A DNA stretch of 64,000 nt, from positions 558,001 to 622,000 of the forward strand of contig CAJZBQ010000011.1 of the NCBI GenBank assembly GCA_914767885.1, in the 5' to 3' direction. The DNA comes from Blepharisma stoltei. Taxonomy: Eukaryota > Ciliophora > Heterotrichea > Heterotrichida > Blepharismidae. The position numbers and the translations under genes were made by a program. The notes beneath the pieces were generated by a model that was not told the origin of the DNA, made no database searches, and saw only the letters and a program-made list of their open reading frames with translations. The stretch's first letter is position 1. Every line of letters begins with the position of its first letter. Below are positions 41,105 through 53,031 of the stretch, in pieces.

Positions 41105-42865
41105 ATGTGTGGAATTTTTCTTATACTTTCAAGATTAATTTCTAACCTTCCGCCACACAAGCTACACAAAGCAATTACACTAGAAACTGAAAATGAATTA
41201 GCAAGAAGAGGCCCTGATTTTCAAGGAAAACTTGAAAAAGATGATATCAAGCTGTTATCAAGCGTTCTTCACTTACGAGGAAAATCATTAGTAGAGCAGC
41301 CACAGTCAAAAGATCATATATGATTTGCATGGAATGGAGAAGTTTTTGGAGCAAATATTTATGGTAGCACAGATTATGATCTTAATGCAAATGATACTAT
41401 ACAAATTTTAGATAAATTGCTTACGAATAACCCATTGCAAGTATTTTCTCAAATAGAAGGCCCATTTGCTTTTATCGTTATAGACTGAATTGAAGAAGCT
41501 ATATGATTTGGTAGAGACTTCCTAGGAAGAAGAAGCCTTATGATATACCAAGAAAATAATGTATTACAAATAGGCTCTATAGGGTTAGGTGAAGAGGTCC
41601 CAACTGGAGGAATTTTTAAAATTTCATTAAGGGAAAGCCGTTGTGAGCATATAGCTTGGCTTTATCCTGGATTAAATTCACCAAGCTCTTTAAGGTTTTC
41701 TAATGAAGAAAATTTCGATGAAAAAATTTCAAATGAAACTTTTGAAAGTATTTTATCAAAAAGTGTCCAAAAAAGAGTCATAGGATACGGAGACATCGGA
41801 ATTTTATTTTCTGGCGGAATTGATTCAACAATTATCGCAGCACTCGCCAATCGTTTTCTTCCTGAAAATTCCCCAATCTATCTTCTAAATGTCGCTTTTA
41901 CAAGTGAAGCTCCAGACAGAGAAACTGCTTTACAAAGTTACCATGAGCTTCAATCAGCCTGCCCAAGTCGAAATTTTTTACTTATCTGCATCAATGCTTC
42001 CCAATCAGATATAGACGCCGCTCGAGACCATATAATCCAACTGTTAGCTACAAATGATACAAGGATGGATTTCAGTATAGGCACAGCTCTTTATTTTGCT
42101 AGTAAAGGTGAAGGGATTTTAGAATCCACAGGCGAATTTATTAATTTCCCAGGAAAAATTTTATTAAGTGGCTCAGGGGCTGACGAAATTTTGGGAGGCT
42201 ACTCACGCTATAGGAGCAATTTTTTGCAATATTTAGAAGAAGGAGTCATTAGAGAAATGAGCTTAGATTTAGATAGAATTTGGCATAGGAATTTAGGAAG
42301 AGATGATAGAGTTACTGCTACGCATGGAAGAGAACTGAGATTTCCGTTTCTTGATACTTATTTGTGGAGGTTTCTATCTAAATTGCCGTTGAAAGAAGTG
42401 TGTAGATTTGATGTGCCGCATATGGATAAGTGGATATTAAGGGAATTAGCAAAAAATATTGGAATTCCTAATGCTGGGGTTTTGAAAAAAAGAGCTATAC
42501 AGTTTGGGACGAGGATTGCACAACTTTGTAATATAGCAGAGTGTGGGTCAAATAGAAAAGCAAAAGGATGGATTGGGATCGAAAATGATAGGCAAAGTCA
42601 ATTGGAAAGTGAAGTTGAATGGGCAAGTTTAAGGCTTATTTTGAAATATTTAGAAAATAGTACTGAAGATTTAGAAAGAAGTATCAAAAAGCTGTTAAGC
42701 CCAGATATTAAAAGTAAAGAAAAACGACACATTATGAGAGTATATCTTGGAGATTATATACAAATTATGAAAGAAATTTCAATTGAAAGTACAGTTTTTC
42801 AAATTAGAAATTATGATATAGCAAATCTTCCAAATTTTGGTGTTAATTTGGAAAAATATAATTAG
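41105..42865 (+). CDS. ASNSD1: ASNSD1-like asparagine-synthetase-domain protein
   Basis: 586 residues, ATG 41105, TAA 42863-42865, no insert; several TGA-Trp (for instance 'DHIWFAWNGEVFG'). The N-terminal class II glutaminase domain starts with catalytic Cys2 (MCGIF) and has 'RRGPD' and 'WNGEVFG'. The synthetase-like domain has the pyrophosphate loop 'LFSGGIDSTII' and 'LSGSGADEILGGYSRY'. Length and order fit ASNSD1 rather than true asparagine synthetase; ASNSD1 has unclear enzymology. Confidence 0.9.
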
Positions 42866-43014
42866 TTATAATACTTTTAAGCATTTCACTCTACCTCAAT
42901 ATACATAAATAATCATCTCAATAGCTATTTCTCTTCTTTATAGAATTCTACATTTTTGCCATTATCACTTTATCATTATTATCATTTATAGAATTTCTCC
43001 CTATGTTTTAATTT

Positions 43015-44514
43015 TTAAGGACTCATTTTCTTTTCTTCTTCTCTCGCTTTTAAAGTTTGATATGATTGTTGAAGTACTAAAAGTGCATCATAAGCAGTTG
43101 GCCGGTTATTTCCATTAAGTTCCCAACAGTTTCTAATAAGATTTGCTAGCTCTGGATATTCTCCTTCAAACATTTTATCTATAGGTGGCCGGTTACCTTC
43201 ATAGACAATTTGATAAATCATTTCTTCTTTTCCTATAGAAAATTTTTCCAATTTTGTCTGCCTCTTAGCCTTGATAAAATCGCATGGAGATTTTTTCAAA
43301 AATAGCCAATAAAGTGTCATCCCTAAAGACCAAATATCAGATTTCTCTGTATACTGCTCTTTTTGCAATATTTCTGGCGCTGCATAATTTATAGTAAATC
43401 CATGAGACCTTTTATTAGTTTCCAGATTTCCTAAAGCTAGCCCAAAATCTCCAAGTTTGCAGCGCTTATTAGCACATACAAAAATATTATCAGGCTTTAT
43501 GTCTAAATGGCTAATTCCTTTCGAGTGCATAAAAGCTAACCCACATGTGGCATCAATAGCAAATTCTATTCTTTTTTCCATGCCTTCTTCATAGTTTTTA
43601 ATATATGTTTTTAAGCTTCCTTCACTGCAATGCTCTAATACAAGACCTATCATATTTTGGTGTTCTACAATTCCAAAATATCTTATCACGTTTTCGTGAT
43701 TAGATGCCATTAGAAATCTCGCTTCATTTATAAAGGCAAGATCTTCATTCCTAACTGTGCTCTTTTTATACAATTTAATAACAACTTTTTCTTCTTCTTC
43801 TTCTCCTCTTGGCGAACGATATTGAATAATCGTATTTATTCCTTCTTCATGATAAAGAAAATTATTTGGCTCAATAATATTTCAATAAACTTTCCCGAAA
43901 CCTCCTTGGCCGATTAGACGCCCGTTGTCCTTGAGATCATCGAACTTAAAAATATCAATCGGGAGTTTTTCATATGAATTGAGGGCATTTTTTGATAGAA
44001 CTTTTTTAGGATTCTGGGAAATCATAAATTCAGTTAGCCAGTTCTCGACACTAATCTCGTATTCATCCCGAGATATTTGAGGATTTATAATAATCCGCTG
44101 ATCTAGCAAATTATATGGAATCATTATGCAAAAATCAAAGTTTCGTTGGTAGATTTTACAAACAAGATGATCCTTAGGGAAATACTTAAATTGCACAGAT
44201 AAATCAAAAATTCTCATAAACCGATTTACAATGAAGTTTATTTCTTTCTCACCGATGAATCCCAACTCGTAAAAGTTTTCCAAGCTTGAAAAAAAGTCCT
44301 TTAAGTATTCTGTGTTTGTCACTTCAAAGAAACTTGATAAATCCATATCATTTCTTATAATTTTGTCTATGATTGCTGGAGCAGAGTTATCCTCTACATC
44401 CATCACAGTGTCTACTTCTGTTTGGGTGCTCATATCCATATCAGAATCATGACTCATATTTATTATATTTTTAACATTTATAGATTCTCTAAAAATATAC
44501 AGAAATCTAACCAT
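43015..44514 (-). CDS. Protein kinase with HLD catalytic motif
   Basis: 499 residues if the ATG at 44514 is used; a second ATG at 44457 (MSHDSDMDMSTQTE) is a good alternative. TGA is Trp at 'KVYWNIIEP'. The N-terminal 190 residues are unrecognised. The kinase domain follows: GQGGFGKVY, 'VVIKLYKKS', 'HLDIKPDNIF' (Arg of HRD replaced by Leu), 'GDFGLA', 'APEIL', 'SDIWSLGMTLYW'. The lost HRD Arg suggests regulation without activation-loop phosphorylation; Asp and Lys are intact, so activity is likely. Confidence 0.85.
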
Positions 44515-44542
44515 AATAATAAAAATAATAATTAAGCTATTG

Positions 44543-45874
44543 ATGTCTTACTCATGCATTAAAAGGCTTAATTCGTTGCTTATTCTCTATATAATTTCAG
44601 CTTATTGCTTGGAACATTCTGAACAAAGCACAGAATCTGGCTATTACCCTACAATAGGAATACTGTCAACCCCAATTGAGAAAAGAGATGCTCAGTCTAA
44701 TTCCAAATATTCAATGTTTATCTCAGGCACATATGTAAAACATATAGAATCTGCTGGAATAAGGCCTGTACCTATCTGAAACAATTCAACATATAAAGAA
44801 ATTGATTTGATTATGTCAAAAATTAATGGTGCTTTATATTTAGGACTTTATTTAATAGGAGGCAAAACACTCCTTGTTGCCAAAAATGATGATGGCTCAT
44901 TGAAATATAGTAAATACATGAAAAAAGTTATTTATATGATAAAAAAGGCTATTAAGAAAAATGATAATGGGGAATATTTTTCAATTTTTGGGACTTGTTT
45001 AGGGCTTGAAGTCCTTTTTATATATGCTGCGAATGAGTATATTTTAGAGAGCTTCAATTCCACCCGATATAGATCAAACTTAATCTTCAGTGAAGATGCT
45101 CCTTTTTCAAAAATTTTAAAAAATGCAGATCCAAAAATGCTTAATTTTATGGCCAAAGCTAACATTACATTTGAAAATCATGGAAAAGGCATAAGTCCAG
45201 CTACTTATTTAAGTAAATATTATATAGAATATCCAAATCTACAAAAAATGTTTAAACCAATTGCATATTCTAGAGATCGTCAAGGCAATTTAAATATTGT
45301 TTTAGCAGAAGGCAACAAATATCCATTTTATGGGCTGATGTTCCACCCGGAAAAACCAGCCTATGAATTTTTCTTTTCTACTATAAGTCATGATTTTCGA
45401 GCAATAGAAATTGGGCAATATTTTGCTAGGTTTTTTGCTGAAGAATTAAAAAAAAATCCTAACTCCCCCCCTCTGTGAGCAAACATAAAAATTTTAAATT
45501 TTATAGAATTTTTTTTTCGAAAATTTAAAAAAATCATAATTCGCAAAAATTGGAAAGCAAATATTTATTTAATTTGTAAAATTTATGTGTTTTAAAAAAC
45601 GCAATTTGTTTAAAATTACACAGAATTAGCTCTAGTTTCATTATGCTAATTATCACTTATATATCAATTTTTTCATTTTTCTATTAAAAAATTTTTGTTC
45701 GCTCACGGAGGGCGGGTTTTTGGGCAAAAAATAAGGATTTTTCTAATGGTTTTGCTAGCTCACGGAGGGGGGAGTAAAAGATTTATATATGAGGAAGAAT
45801 ATATAGAATATTCATTACAAAAATACGACACAATATATCTACACAATCCATATGAAATCGTGTATTTAGCTTAA
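44543..45874 (+). CDS. GGH: Gamma-glutamyl hydrolase (folate polyglutamate hydrolase)
   Basis: ATG 44543, TAA 45872-45874; a 315-bp MITE is removed to leave 338 residues. A signal peptide (MSYSCIKRLNSLLILYIISAYC) leads into 'YPTIGILSTP'. The class I amidotransferase-like nucleophile is in 'FGTCLGLE' and the catalytic His in 'MFHPEKPAYEF'. The enzyme trims gamma-Glu tails from folates in lysosomes or secretions. Without the excision the C-terminus would be cut at 'NPNSPPL'; with it the reading continues 'NPKRFIYEEEYIEYSLQKYDTIYLHNPYEIVYLA'. TGA Trp at 'VPIWNNS'. Confidence 0.9.
45460..45774 (-). mobile_element. IES, 315 bp: MITE family A, diverged, reversed
   Basis: TAA at 45460-45462 and 45775-45777. 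The right-hand doubled TIR (GCTCACGGAGGG twice) and the AGCTCTA core motif are kept; the left hairpin has decayed and the C-tract is short. Precise removal extends the GGH protein to its true end. Confidence 0.85.
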
Positions 45875-46790
45875 TAGGAGTCTTCATTATAATAGTTATT
45901 ATAATTGTGCTTAAAAACTGATATAAAATTTTACAATTATTATTATTATTAAAGCTATGAAAAATTGTATCAGAATTATGATGGCTCTACAATTTTTTAG
46001 AAATTGTTTTAGCAATTAAGATTCTACAGTTTTTTAAAAATATCGAAATTTATTTTGAAAACTGTAGAAACATAAACAATATGGTATTTTTATAAAATTA
46101 CAAAGCATAATTTTCTTATGTAATTATGATAAATTAAAATGGCGATACTTTGTTAACCTGTCCTCTTGGCGCAACAGTCCAGACCTCATGGCTACAGCTA
46201 GCTGGGACGGATTCCTAGTCAAGAATCAAGTGCAAGCTCAAGAGATGCGCATCCGAGTAGGTTTTGGCTGCCTTTCCTGTGGTTGGAAATGGAGGTTCCG
46301 AAATGTCCTTTTGCATCCCAGTACCCATTTGCATTCCTCTATCAAGAAGCTGGATTTTCGGCCCAGTCACAGAAGATAGTCTTTTCCTGTATCTCTTGAA
46401 GGAAGGTACTTTGACATCCGACAGACTCCAAGGAGCTGATCCTTGAATTGTAGTTACTCCAATCACTCATAGCATGACCGCAAAAATCCATAAGCTGCCC
46501 ACTCAAGACTGAAGACACAACACGTTTTCGGGGGATAGATTGGTTGAGCCTCCCGTAAGGGAGGTATTTGGCTGCTGCGTCACCAATATGGTTAATTTCT
46601 GACTTTAATTAGCTTAACTTCTAATGCCAATTATTATTTAAAAATCAATAATGAAGAATTGGCAATCAGACTTGTGCAATTTATTAGTTTATTATATCTG
46701 AAATTAATATTAATAATTCGCTAATTTATTCAAAAAATTGTATAATTATAATATAAAATTATAAATTAATAAAAATTAATTATATTTATG
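45875..46790. mobile_element. Intergenic region with a GC-rich retroposon (about 46137-46605)
   Basis: The central block begins AAAATGGCGATACTTTG...CCTGTCCTCTTGG, the 5' motif of the retroposon family. It has higher GC content and no real ORF.  I could not find its target duplication. Flanks are AT-rich and empty. A poly-T-rich, weakly repeated stretch lies at 45940-46060. Confidence 0.55.
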
Positions 46791-47651
46791 CTAGTTTAGC
46801 GTACTTGTATGCATTCTCTTATTAGGACTTAATGAAAGTCTTATAGGTGTTGCGGTCAAAGATCTATTCTGCATTCGAAAAGTAAGATTCCCTCTATTTC
46901 TCACCGCAGCTGTAGAATTCCTTTCTTTATTATTTGCCTCAATACTCTGTGCATTCGCTATTTCTCTTCTAAGATTATCATACTTCTTTATAATTATGCT
47001 CATTTCTCTAGATTTTTGCTTATTCAGCTCATCTAATCCAGTTTTCAATCTTTTCTTCAAATTTTCCGCTTCTCTTTCTGCCTTTGCTTCGAAATTCCCC
47101 ATATGCTGGTCAATCTTATTTTTCCTGGCTTCCAAATATCGATCATGTTCATATACTTTTTCTTCTTCAATCTGTCTCAATAAACTGTCAGCTTCAATAT
47201 ACTTCTGAGCGAGCACAGCTTTTTCTTTGCATTTAATTAAATTAAGCAGCTGTGTGCTAGGCTTATAATTTTTTGGTATGCATTTTTCAAGCCTCTCCCT
47301 TTCAGCCCTGCACTGTTCTCTATGCTTTTGCATCATTTTGGTTTCCTGCTCATTGCATTTCTCAATATACTCTTTTATAAGAGAATTTCAATGCAAATTA
47401 AACTCGGCCAGCTCTCTTTGGTAGGAATTTTCTACCATATCTTTTTCTTCGCCTTGTCTTGATTTTAATTCCAAAACCTGTTCTTTTTTGTATTTTTGTT
47501 TTAATTCAGCAATTTTTTGTATTATCATTTCAGCTTCTATGTAGCGTTCTTGGGCTTCAAAAGCTTTTTGTTCTTCTCTGAGACAGTTGATTTTTATAGC
47601 AATTTCACTGTCAGTAGTTGTTAATAAAGATTGAGAGGTTGAATGAGTCAT
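46791..47651 (-). CDS. Coiled-coil protein (286 aa)
   Basis: ATG 47651, stop TAG 46793-46791; TGA Trp at 'FNLHWNSLIK'. Helical and charged over most of its length. Two similar segments ('EEQKAFEAQERYIEAEMIIQKIAELKQ' and 'KEKAVLAQKYIEADSLLRQIEEEK') suggest an internal repeat of about 110 residues. The C-terminus is basic and Ser/Arg-rich. No family assigned; plausibly cytoskeletal. Confidence 0.75.
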
Positions 47652-47715
47652 ATTTATTAAGATAATTCAATGAAGATTTTGTTTATTCTCAACATCATTT
47701 TGGTATAAACTAGAA

Positions 47716-49449
47716 ATGGAAGACTTAGTCACTGAAAACCTAAAAAGGACTTATTGCCTATTTGCAGCTAACCAAGGTGCTAGAGTCAAAAGGCCTCGTG
47801 ATATAGATATTCTTGTAAATGACACAAAATCCCGCTCCTTTTATAAAGGAATTCCTGATGTAGTAGAAGAAGTGATTAAAAAGAGAAAAATTGAAGAAAA
47901 AAAGCTTGAAAACCCCAGCTATAACCCGAATACAGATATTGACTCGTTAAAAGCATTGCTTAGCAGACGAGAAGAAGAATCAAAATCCTCGCAATTGGCG
48001 ATTTTCCAAGACAAACATTTAAATCTTAGGCTGAAAACAATAGAGCCTGTATGGCATCCTCAATGGAAACTTATGAGGGTTATAAGTGGTCACCAAGGCT
48101 GGGTGCGCTGCATAACAGTTGACCCTACGAATAGCTGGTTTGCAACTGGTAGCAATGACCGTATGATAAAAATTTGGGATTTGGCGAGTGGACAATTAAA
48201 GCTTTCCCTTGTAGGGCATATTAATGCAGTTGAATATTTAAAAATTAAATTAAAGGTTATGCTGGCCATAAGTGGGAAACCACTAGAATCACCTGTCCAA
48301 GGTATCAGCAGAGCCATCGTCTGTAGAGTGCCCCGATAATCTCGATGCGAGAAGATTATGTGGTAGGCAAAACCTGTCTAACCCATCTGGCATGGCAGGA
48401 AAAAATTTGGGGAGAAACAAAACTTCCGCGCTCGGGCAAGACATCCTTAGCCTGGAGGCCTACTTCAAAAAGGACAGAGGCTCTGTTTTTAGCTTCATCA
48501 AGGCGGTTAATACCTGTTCCATAAGAATGCACCTTGGAGTCCAATTTTTGTCAACATCACCATTTTATTTCTTAATGTAGTTAGGGATTTAGTGGCAAGT
48601 GACAGACATTCATATTTGTTTTCATGCAGTGAAGATAAGACCATAAATTGCTGGGACTTGGAGTATAATAAAATTATTAGGCATTACCATGGGCATTTGA
48701 ATGGGGTGTATTCGTTGTCTATACATCCAACGCTAGATTTGCTGTTTAGTACAAGTAGAGATTGTACGTGTAGAGTATGGGATATTAGGATGCTGAAAAA
48801 ATAAAAATAATTAATTATTTAATGACTTTTATATTAATTTTAAATAAAAAATATTAGGACAAAAGCTCAAGTTATGGTACTTGAAGGACACACAGGAACT
48901 GTTTGGGATGTGGCTTCCCAAGCTCCTGAGCCACAAATAATTACAGGTTCTGCAGATACCTTTATAAAACTATGAGATTTATCAACAGGAAGATGCATGA
49001 ACACTCTAACAAGGCATAAAAAAGCTATTAGAGCTGTAAAATTCCATCATGAAGATTATGCTTTTATATCAGCTGCAGCTGATAACTTAAAACTTTGAAA
49101 ATGCCCAGAAGGTGAATTTTTAAGAAATTTTCCAGGAAATGGGTCAATAATCAACGATATTGCTATAAATGAAGACAATGTTCTAGTAACAGGAGGAGAT
49201 GACGGAGTCTTATCTTTTTGGGACTATTCCTCAGGTTATAATTTTCAAAATATCCAAACACAAGTCCAGCCAGGCTCACTAAGCTGTGAAGCTGGTATTT
49301 TTGCTACATGTTTCGATAGGTCTGGCCTTAGACTTATTACAGCTGAATGTGACAAAACTATCAAGATTTATAAAGAAGACGAAAATTCTTCAATTTCTTC
49401 CCACCCTATCCCTCCAGAAGCCAAAGTGTTTATTAAACCTAAATATTAA
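47716..49449 (+). CDS. PLRG1: PRL1/PLRG1 spliceosomal WD40 protein
   Basis: ATG 47716, TAA 49447-49449. Removal of a 351-bp retroposon-type IES and a 69-bp IES leaves 437 residues. An N-terminal helical region is followed by seven WD40 repeats: '[33 protein letters not shown]', '[32 protein letters not shown]', 'CRVWDIRTKAQ', '[14 protein letters not shown]' and 'NLKLWKCPEGEF' (TGA Trp in the last two), then '[10 protein letters not shown]' and '[12 protein letters not shown]'. PRL1 is a core NineTeen-complex-related factor needed for spliceosome activation. Alignment with the family is collinear across both excised inserts, so this gene is the best proof of the IES model in the window. Confidence 0.93.
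48221..48571. mobile_element. IES, 351 bp: retroposon insertion, repeat TTAATGYAGTT
   Basis: The 11-bp repeats at 48221-48231 and 48572-48582 differ at one base. The insert is GC-rich, without ORF. Read on the minus strand it starts AAATGGTGATGTTG, close to the AAAATGGCGA family motif, so minus-oriented. Removal gives '[15 protein letters not shown]'. Confidence 0.85.
48782..48850. other. Short IES, 69 bp, repeat ATATTAGGA
   Basis: A perfect 9-bp repeat at 48782-48790 and 48851-48859. Removal joins 'VWDIR' to '[13 protein letters not shown]' as expected for PRL1. Confidence 0.92.
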
Positions 49450-49453
49450 TTTC

Positions 49454-50122
49454 TTATTTTCTTCCTCTTCTGTTACTCATCGGCACATTTCTTCTCTGAT
49501 TTCTCCTATCAGCCATCTCCACACTCAATATATGATGCCCAAGCGGATAATCCTTAAACTGTTTTATAGCTTTTTCAGCCTCCGCTTTGGTATCAAAATG
49601 GACAAACGCAAAATCTCTTGGCAAGTTATCATCCCTTCCCCTCGGAATAAACACTTTTCTTACCCTTCCAGCAGTCCCGAACAAGTTTTGCAGTACATCT
49701 TGGTCAATATTATCAGGCAAGTTTGACACTTTGACGCTAAATTCTTCTCTTTCAGTGACAATTGGTCTCCTTGTTTTTTGTTCTTCAGTTTCCCCTGACA
49801 TGATGGCTCTTTCTCTCCTTGTCAGAGCGTCAAGTTTTTCTTTATGGGCTCTATTAAGATTGAACTTGGTAATATTTTCTTCAGCTCTGACTTGTGATGA
49901 TTTTTGTAGGAAAACTTCTTTGTCTTCGATATTTATGGAACCTTCAATGTCTCCTTTAGATAGATTTTTACAGTCACCGAATTTTGGTAAAGTTTTACGT
50001 CTCTCGATGTCTGGGTTGGTAATCACAGTTTTGTTCTGGATTTTTATGTGGGTGGTGATTTTGTAGGTGCCGTCTGCTGTCGCTTCTATGTGCTCTCTTT
50101 CGATGTAATCTGCGTCAGCCAT
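49454..50122 (-). CDS. EIF3G: eIF3g, translation initiation factor 3 subunit G
   Basis: 222 residues, ATG 50122, no insert. The N-terminal part 'GTYKITTHIKIQNKTVITNPDIERRKTLPKFGDCKN' fits the eIF3i-binding region of eIF3g, though it lacks a clear zinc knuckle. The C-terminal RRM has RNP2 'VKVSNLPDNI' and RNP1 'DFAFVHF'. It ends in an Arg-rich tail. Only four bases separate its stop from the convergent PRL1 stop. Confidence 0.82.
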   Translation of the reverse strand: MADADYIEREHIEATADGTYKITTHIKIQNKTVITNPDIERRKTLPKFGDCKNLSKGDIEGSINIEDKEVFLQKSSQVRAEENITKFNLNRAHKEKLDALTRRERAIMSGETEEQKTRRPIVTEREEFSVKVSNLPDNIDQDVLQNLFGTAGRVRKVFIPRGRDDNLPRDFAFVHFDTKAEAEKAIKQFKDYPLGHHILSVEMADRRNQRRNVPMSNRRGRK

Positions 50123-50129
50123 TTATTAA

Positions 50130-50907
50130 ATGATCACAAAGCTCTATATGGACTTCTTATCCCAGCCAAGTCGGGCTGTATTGACTGTATTTTTGTTAGG
50201 AAAAATCCCTGTAGAAATTGTAGAAACCCGCGCACACAGGGATACCAGAAAAGAAGAATTTTTAAAAATATTTGAGGCAGGGACTGTCCCTGCTATACAA
50301 GATGATAATATTTCTCTATATGAAAGTCATGCAATTATGGAATATTTGATAGACAAATATAGGCCAAATGATAAACTTTTCCCTCAAAATTTGATAATTC
50401 GAGCGAAAATTAATTCGTATTTACATTGGCATCATAATAATGTAAGAAGAGGGATTCATGGCTTTCTTGAATATAGCAGATTTATGCCAAGAGTGATGGG
50501 ATATCAGCCTTCAGAAGATGTGGTAAATTTTTTAAGGGAAATTAAAGTAAAAACTTTGGAGTTTTTAGATAATATTTTAGGGATTATTGGGCTATAGAGG
50601 TTAAGAGCTAATTACTTGGTTTTTATAGAAATGCTACTATATAATTTTAGATTATTTTAAATAAAAAAGTATATAAAAGCTTGAAAAAAATGAATTTGTA
50701 GCTGGGACAGAAAATATGTCAATTGCTGACATTTCGTGCTTCTGTGAGATTGTTCAATTAAGATTTATTGGAGAAGATTTGTCTATTTATCCACATATAA
50801 TTCGTTGGAAGAAATCAATATGGGCGCTTCCAGAAATCCAAAACTCCCACCAGACTTTTCTAAAAATCATGAAAAATATATCTCAAAATTCTGAAATTTT
50901 AAGGTAA
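50130..50907 (+). CDS. Glutathione S-transferase (theta-like)
   Basis: ATG 50130, stop at 50905-50907; a 106-bp IES leaves 223 residues. The N-terminal thioredoxin fold has 'KLYMDFLSQPSRAV' with the catalytic Ser region, and the cis-Pro/ESxAI motif 'GTVPAIQDDNISLYESHAIMEYL'. The helical C-terminal domain contains 'AGTENMSIADISCFCEI'. Typical of theta/DCM-like GSTs. Only seven bases lie between its start and that of the divergent eIF3g gene. Confidence 0.88.
50593..50698. other. IES, 106 bp, repeat TA
   Basis: TA at 50593-50594 and 50699-50700. Removal gives 'LDNILGIIGLAGTENMSIADI'. A second possible left end 15 bp upstream (TAG repeat) is also in frame; the chosen one keeps the usual GST spacing. 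Confidence 0.65.
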
Positions 50908-50930
50908 AGCAGTTTCTTATTAAATTTAGC

Positions 50931-51596
50931 TTAAAGTTTAATATATCCATTGAAAATTTCATTTCTTCTGCCTGCTCTTAATTGTCTGAATGCAATAATA
51001 GCAATTGCTATAACCCCAACTCCTATGCCTATTTCACTAGTCATGCTTTCTTGATCTGTATGAATAGTTTTTATCCCACAAAATTTTTCAAGGCATTGAG
51101 GGATGCATGTTTTTAGGTCTTTTCCAAGGCATAATTCATTACATAAATTTCGACAGTCAGGGTCTACTCCAGCTTGGTCAACATTAAATATTGAAACTGC
51201 AGGTGGATTAGAATACGCCGAAAGGGTAGATTCCGATGGTGAAGACTCTCCAGCAGTTTTATTATTGCTTGTTTCTTCAGGTGGAACAGGAATTAAATAA
51301 GATTTGCAGCCACAAAAATTAAAACAATCAAAGAGCTTCTTTTCTTTATTGCAGTCTTCTAAACAATAAAGACTGCATCCCATCTTTTCTTCGAATCATT
51401 TTACATCCTCATCTGTCACATTACGAAAGTTAATCTTGTTATCTTTAAAATCCACAGAAAACGCCTCAGTCATATCTGATTTTTCAAGACATTCACATTT
51501 AAGGTCGCACGAAGGCTTGTCTATGCAATTTGGATGGCAAGATATTCTGCAGCTGATGGCCAGAGAGAAGAAGCTTCAGAATAAGAAGACCACCAT
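50931..51596 (-). CDS. Type I membrane protein with Cys-rich ectodomain (221 aa)
   Basis: ATG 51596, stop at 50931. Two TGA-Trp codons ('MVVFLFWSFFSL' and 'EDVKWFEEK') link the pieces. A signal peptide is followed by about 150 residues with many Cys in pairs ('CRISCHPNCIDKPSCDLKCEC', 'CSLYCLEDC', 'CRNLCNELCLGKDLKTCIPQC'). One transmembrane helix 'IGIGVGVIAIAIIAF' and a short basic tail end the protein. No family recognised; probably a surface protein. Confidence 0.75.
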
Positions 51597-52183
51597 TGGA
51601 TTATATTTTCTGGTAATAAACGACTAGATATTAGAAGATCTAAAATCGATTAAAATTTGTTGCACAAATTTTAAGGGAGATTAAAGCGAGAAGAGATTGT
51701 AACTGAATTAGTTTTGGGCGATATGTAAAGAAAAAGAAGTAAAGTGAATCATTTTTAAAGAATGAGAGGTGAGGAATTTATAGAAAGTAGAGAGAAAATT
51801 CAGGGGTTACTTTGCAATGATTTATTGATTTTTTAATAAAGGTAGAATTTTGTTTAATAATAAAGAAAAATATATATGTTGACTTGTAAAAAAGAAAATA
51901 TTTTTGCAATAAGCTTGAGTAGAAAACTGATAGGAACCTTAATTTGAGGATTTTAGGATAAGATTAGCTATTTATTTAATCACATGGCTCGAATAAATTT
52001 AATATTAGTATCCGTTTTAGACCATCTATTATAAAATCACTCTCTATTATCAAGCCTAGAGCGTTTAAAATAAAATATATCCACTCTATTTAATTTCAGC
52101 AGATATTTTAACTTTACCCGAATTAATTGCTGCTCTTTTAATATCTATTTCTACTTTCATAAGAAAAAATTTATTATACAAAA
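51597..52183. other. Intergenic, nothing recognised
   Basis: AT-rich DNA between the Cys-rich gene start (-) and the phosphatase 3' end (-); no ORF, TIR or RNA seen. Confidence 0.5.
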
Positions 52184-53031
52184 TTATTGGATTTGTATTT
52201 GGTAGACTTGCCTCCCTTTAAACTTCTCCCATAGTCTAGCGCACTCTACTCCGCAATCATTTTCTCTTCCTCTACAGTTTTCTCTTTTCGTCAATGTAAG
52301 TACATCGTCATCGATCATTAGCTCTAAATTCCCATTTCCGCTAGCATTAATAGGCCAAAAAATCCTTATTATAAATACAATTTCAAAAAAAAAAAATTTT
52401 TTTTATAATTTTAATGCAGCCTATTAATAAACATATCATATTTTTCGGAATACCTGAACATTTTTCTTTCCTCTCTTTCTCTAAACATCCTCAATTGGCA
52501 CATAAATCCTAAATTCGGATCAGCTAATGGGTGCAAGTTTTTAATTCTCCTAAAAGCTTCTGATTCTCCTATCCCTTCTGCGTGCATCAAGAAAGCACAA
52601 GCAATAGTAGGTGCTCTTGATATTCCTCTCAAGCAATGCACTAAAACCTTCCCTCCATGCTCAATTGCAGAAGAAATAAATTCAATTGCAAAATATATGA
52701 AGAAAAGTATGTCGATTTTCGGGTTGTCAGGGATTTTCAAATTTTTGTAAGTAAATCGCCCAGGGAAGCGATTTGGGCACTTTTCTTCTCCCACAAGGTT
52801 TAAAATGTGAGTTATTCCTTCTGAGACAAGACTTTGGGAATTTGTTGCTGAGTTGTACCCTGATATGTAAAAATTCGGGGAAATTTGGATTATTGTACTA
52901 GTAGTTGGAGCTTCTGGGACTTCAGAGACTTGTAGAGTAGGCATTTTTAAAGTAGGAGGTGGCCCTCGTTTGCGTTTTGGGAGGATATGCATAACCTCAG
53001 ATTGAACTGCACCAGACATAATTATTACCAT
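52184..53031 (-). CDS. Dual-specificity phosphatase
   Basis: ATG 53031 (or 53019), TAA 52186-52184; a 77-bp IES leaves 256 residues. The DUSP domain covers about residues 45-185: 'IIQISPNFYISGYNSATN', 'THILNLVGEEKCP' and the active site 'VHCLRGISRAPTIACAFLM' (HCX5R with Cys and Arg present). 'NLGFMCQLRMFRE' follows. After the IES, an additional tail of about 60 residues with four Cys is unrecognised. A basic N-terminus (PKRKRGPPP) may be an NLS. Acts on phospho-Tyr/Ser/Thr, probably MAPK-like targets. Confidence 0.86.
52346..52422. other. Short IES, 77 bp, repeat ATTAATA
   Basis: A 7-bp repeat at 52346-52352 and 52423-52429. Removal turns 'MFINRLH-stop' into 'MFINASGNGNLELMIDDDV...' with 60 more codons. 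Confidence 0.75.
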
